Source: a virus. Taken from it: a stretch of 40,749 bases of DNA. A program made the position numbers and the translations under genes. The stretch spans positions 1 through 40,749 of the IMG/VR virus record IMGVR_UViG_3300037487_001247. The stretch is one strand, 5' to 3'. Shown here piece after piece: positions 40,565 to 40,749 of this stretch. The notes under the pieces are model-generated. The model ran no database searches, had not been told where the DNA came from, and saw nothing but the letters and a program-made list of their open reading frames with translations. The first letter of the stretch is position 1; every line of letters starts with the position of its first letter.

Positions 40565-40749
40565 GCTTCACCTTCAGCAGCATCGTCCAGGCCACACAAC
40601 TTCTGGCACATTTCATGGATTGCGATCTGCACGGATGCGGGCCACTTCTGAATAGTGTTCACCGACACTAGCTTGTTCTCTTCGTCAAACAAGCAACGGG
40701 AAATGAGGTCTGCCTGCATCCCAGTAAAGTTTTTGATCCCACCCTGTTT
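40519..40749 (-). CDS. Tail assembly chaperone G (partial at window edge)
   Basis: The frame is open from the window edge: KQGGIKNFTGMQADLISRCL, then FDEENKLVSV, WPASVQIAIHEMCQKLCGLD and an acidic Ser-rich tail, ending at 40519. The pattern of an 'FTGMQADLI-RCL-DE' segment plus an acidic tail matches phage tail chaperones of the lambda gpG type. A -1 frameshift site lies near its 3' end. The true start is outside the window; ATG 40719 is an internal Met. Confidence 0.78.
   Translation of the reverse strand, partial: KQGGIKNFTGMQADLISRCLFDEENKLVSVNTIQKWPASVQIAIHEMCQKLCGLDDAAEGEAKNDSTAESEEGGSV
40558..40564 (-). promoter_or_regulatory. Programmed -1 frameshift site AAAAAAC
   Basis: On the - strand the frame reads GCA AAA AAC GAC, giving the heptamer A-AAA-AAC, a perfect X XXY YYZ slippery site. 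A -1 slip leads exactly into the GT frame (CGA CTC GAC). The next 0-frame stop is 39 bases later at 40519-40521. Tail chaperone pairs of this type use such slips. No stimulatory fold was tested. Confidence 0.85.

Overview
This window looks like part of a tailed double-stranded DNA phage genome. About 29 kb on the + strand is a dense early and replication region. It meets, tail to tail, a - strand tail/virion module that fills the last 11 kb. Phage origin is shown by overlapping ATGA/TGATG gene junctions, many tiny genes, a TP901-type tape measure gene, and lambda G/GT-like tail chaperones with a -1 slippery site. The host cannot be read directly. Lys/Ala/Pro and poly-Asp tails and Thr-rich, Cys-rich repeat proteins resemble those common in Planctomycetota, so a planctomycete host is a tentative guess.

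Layout: 1-5.8 kb has a SNF2-type helicase, a ribbon-helix-helix protein, a TOPRIM primase, two small winged-helix-like proteins, three phased 16-bp palindromes beside an AT-rich patch (candidate origin or operator array), a possible helicase-associated protein and a DnaB-like helicase. From 6.0 to 12.2 kb are a Lys/acidic protein and a 7-deazaguanine cluster: QueD, QueE, FolE, a second T-fold protein without the catalytic Cys, a GT-B glycosyltransferase and a DpdA-like transglycosylase. From 12.2 to 21 kb are a sliding clamp, a UDG-3'-5' exonuclease fusion, an FkbM methyltransferase, a separate family A polymerase domain, a secreted HExxH peptidase-like protein and a clamp loader. From 21 to 29.4 kb are a gp32-like SSB, a UvsX/RecA recombinase, a FEN-type 5' nuclease, a PD-(D/E)xK nuclease and an SbcCD/gp46-gp47 complex whose ATPase subunit is split into two genes.

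On the - strand, in transcription order (right to left), are the tail chaperones G and GT, the tape measure, two probable distal tail proteins, a 754-residue Thr/Cys-rich mucin-like protein and a 659-residue glycosyltransferase with a methyltransferase-like tail.

The genes suggest a nearly self-sufficient replisome (primase, helicase, clamp, clamp loader, polymerase, proofreading nuclease, SSB, 5' nuclease, recombinase, SbcCD). It would replicate DNA carrying a 7-deazaguanine base. The most unusual points are: (i) a possible hypermodified, glycosylated 7-deazaguanine pathway, since the DpdA gene overlaps a glycosyltransferase gene; (ii) enzymes normally in one chain that are split (family A polymerase and Rad50/SbcC); (iii) a mucin-like virion protein next to its likely glycosyltransferase; and (iv) the palindrome array at the replication genes. 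No tRNA, CRISPR array or insertion sequence was seen.
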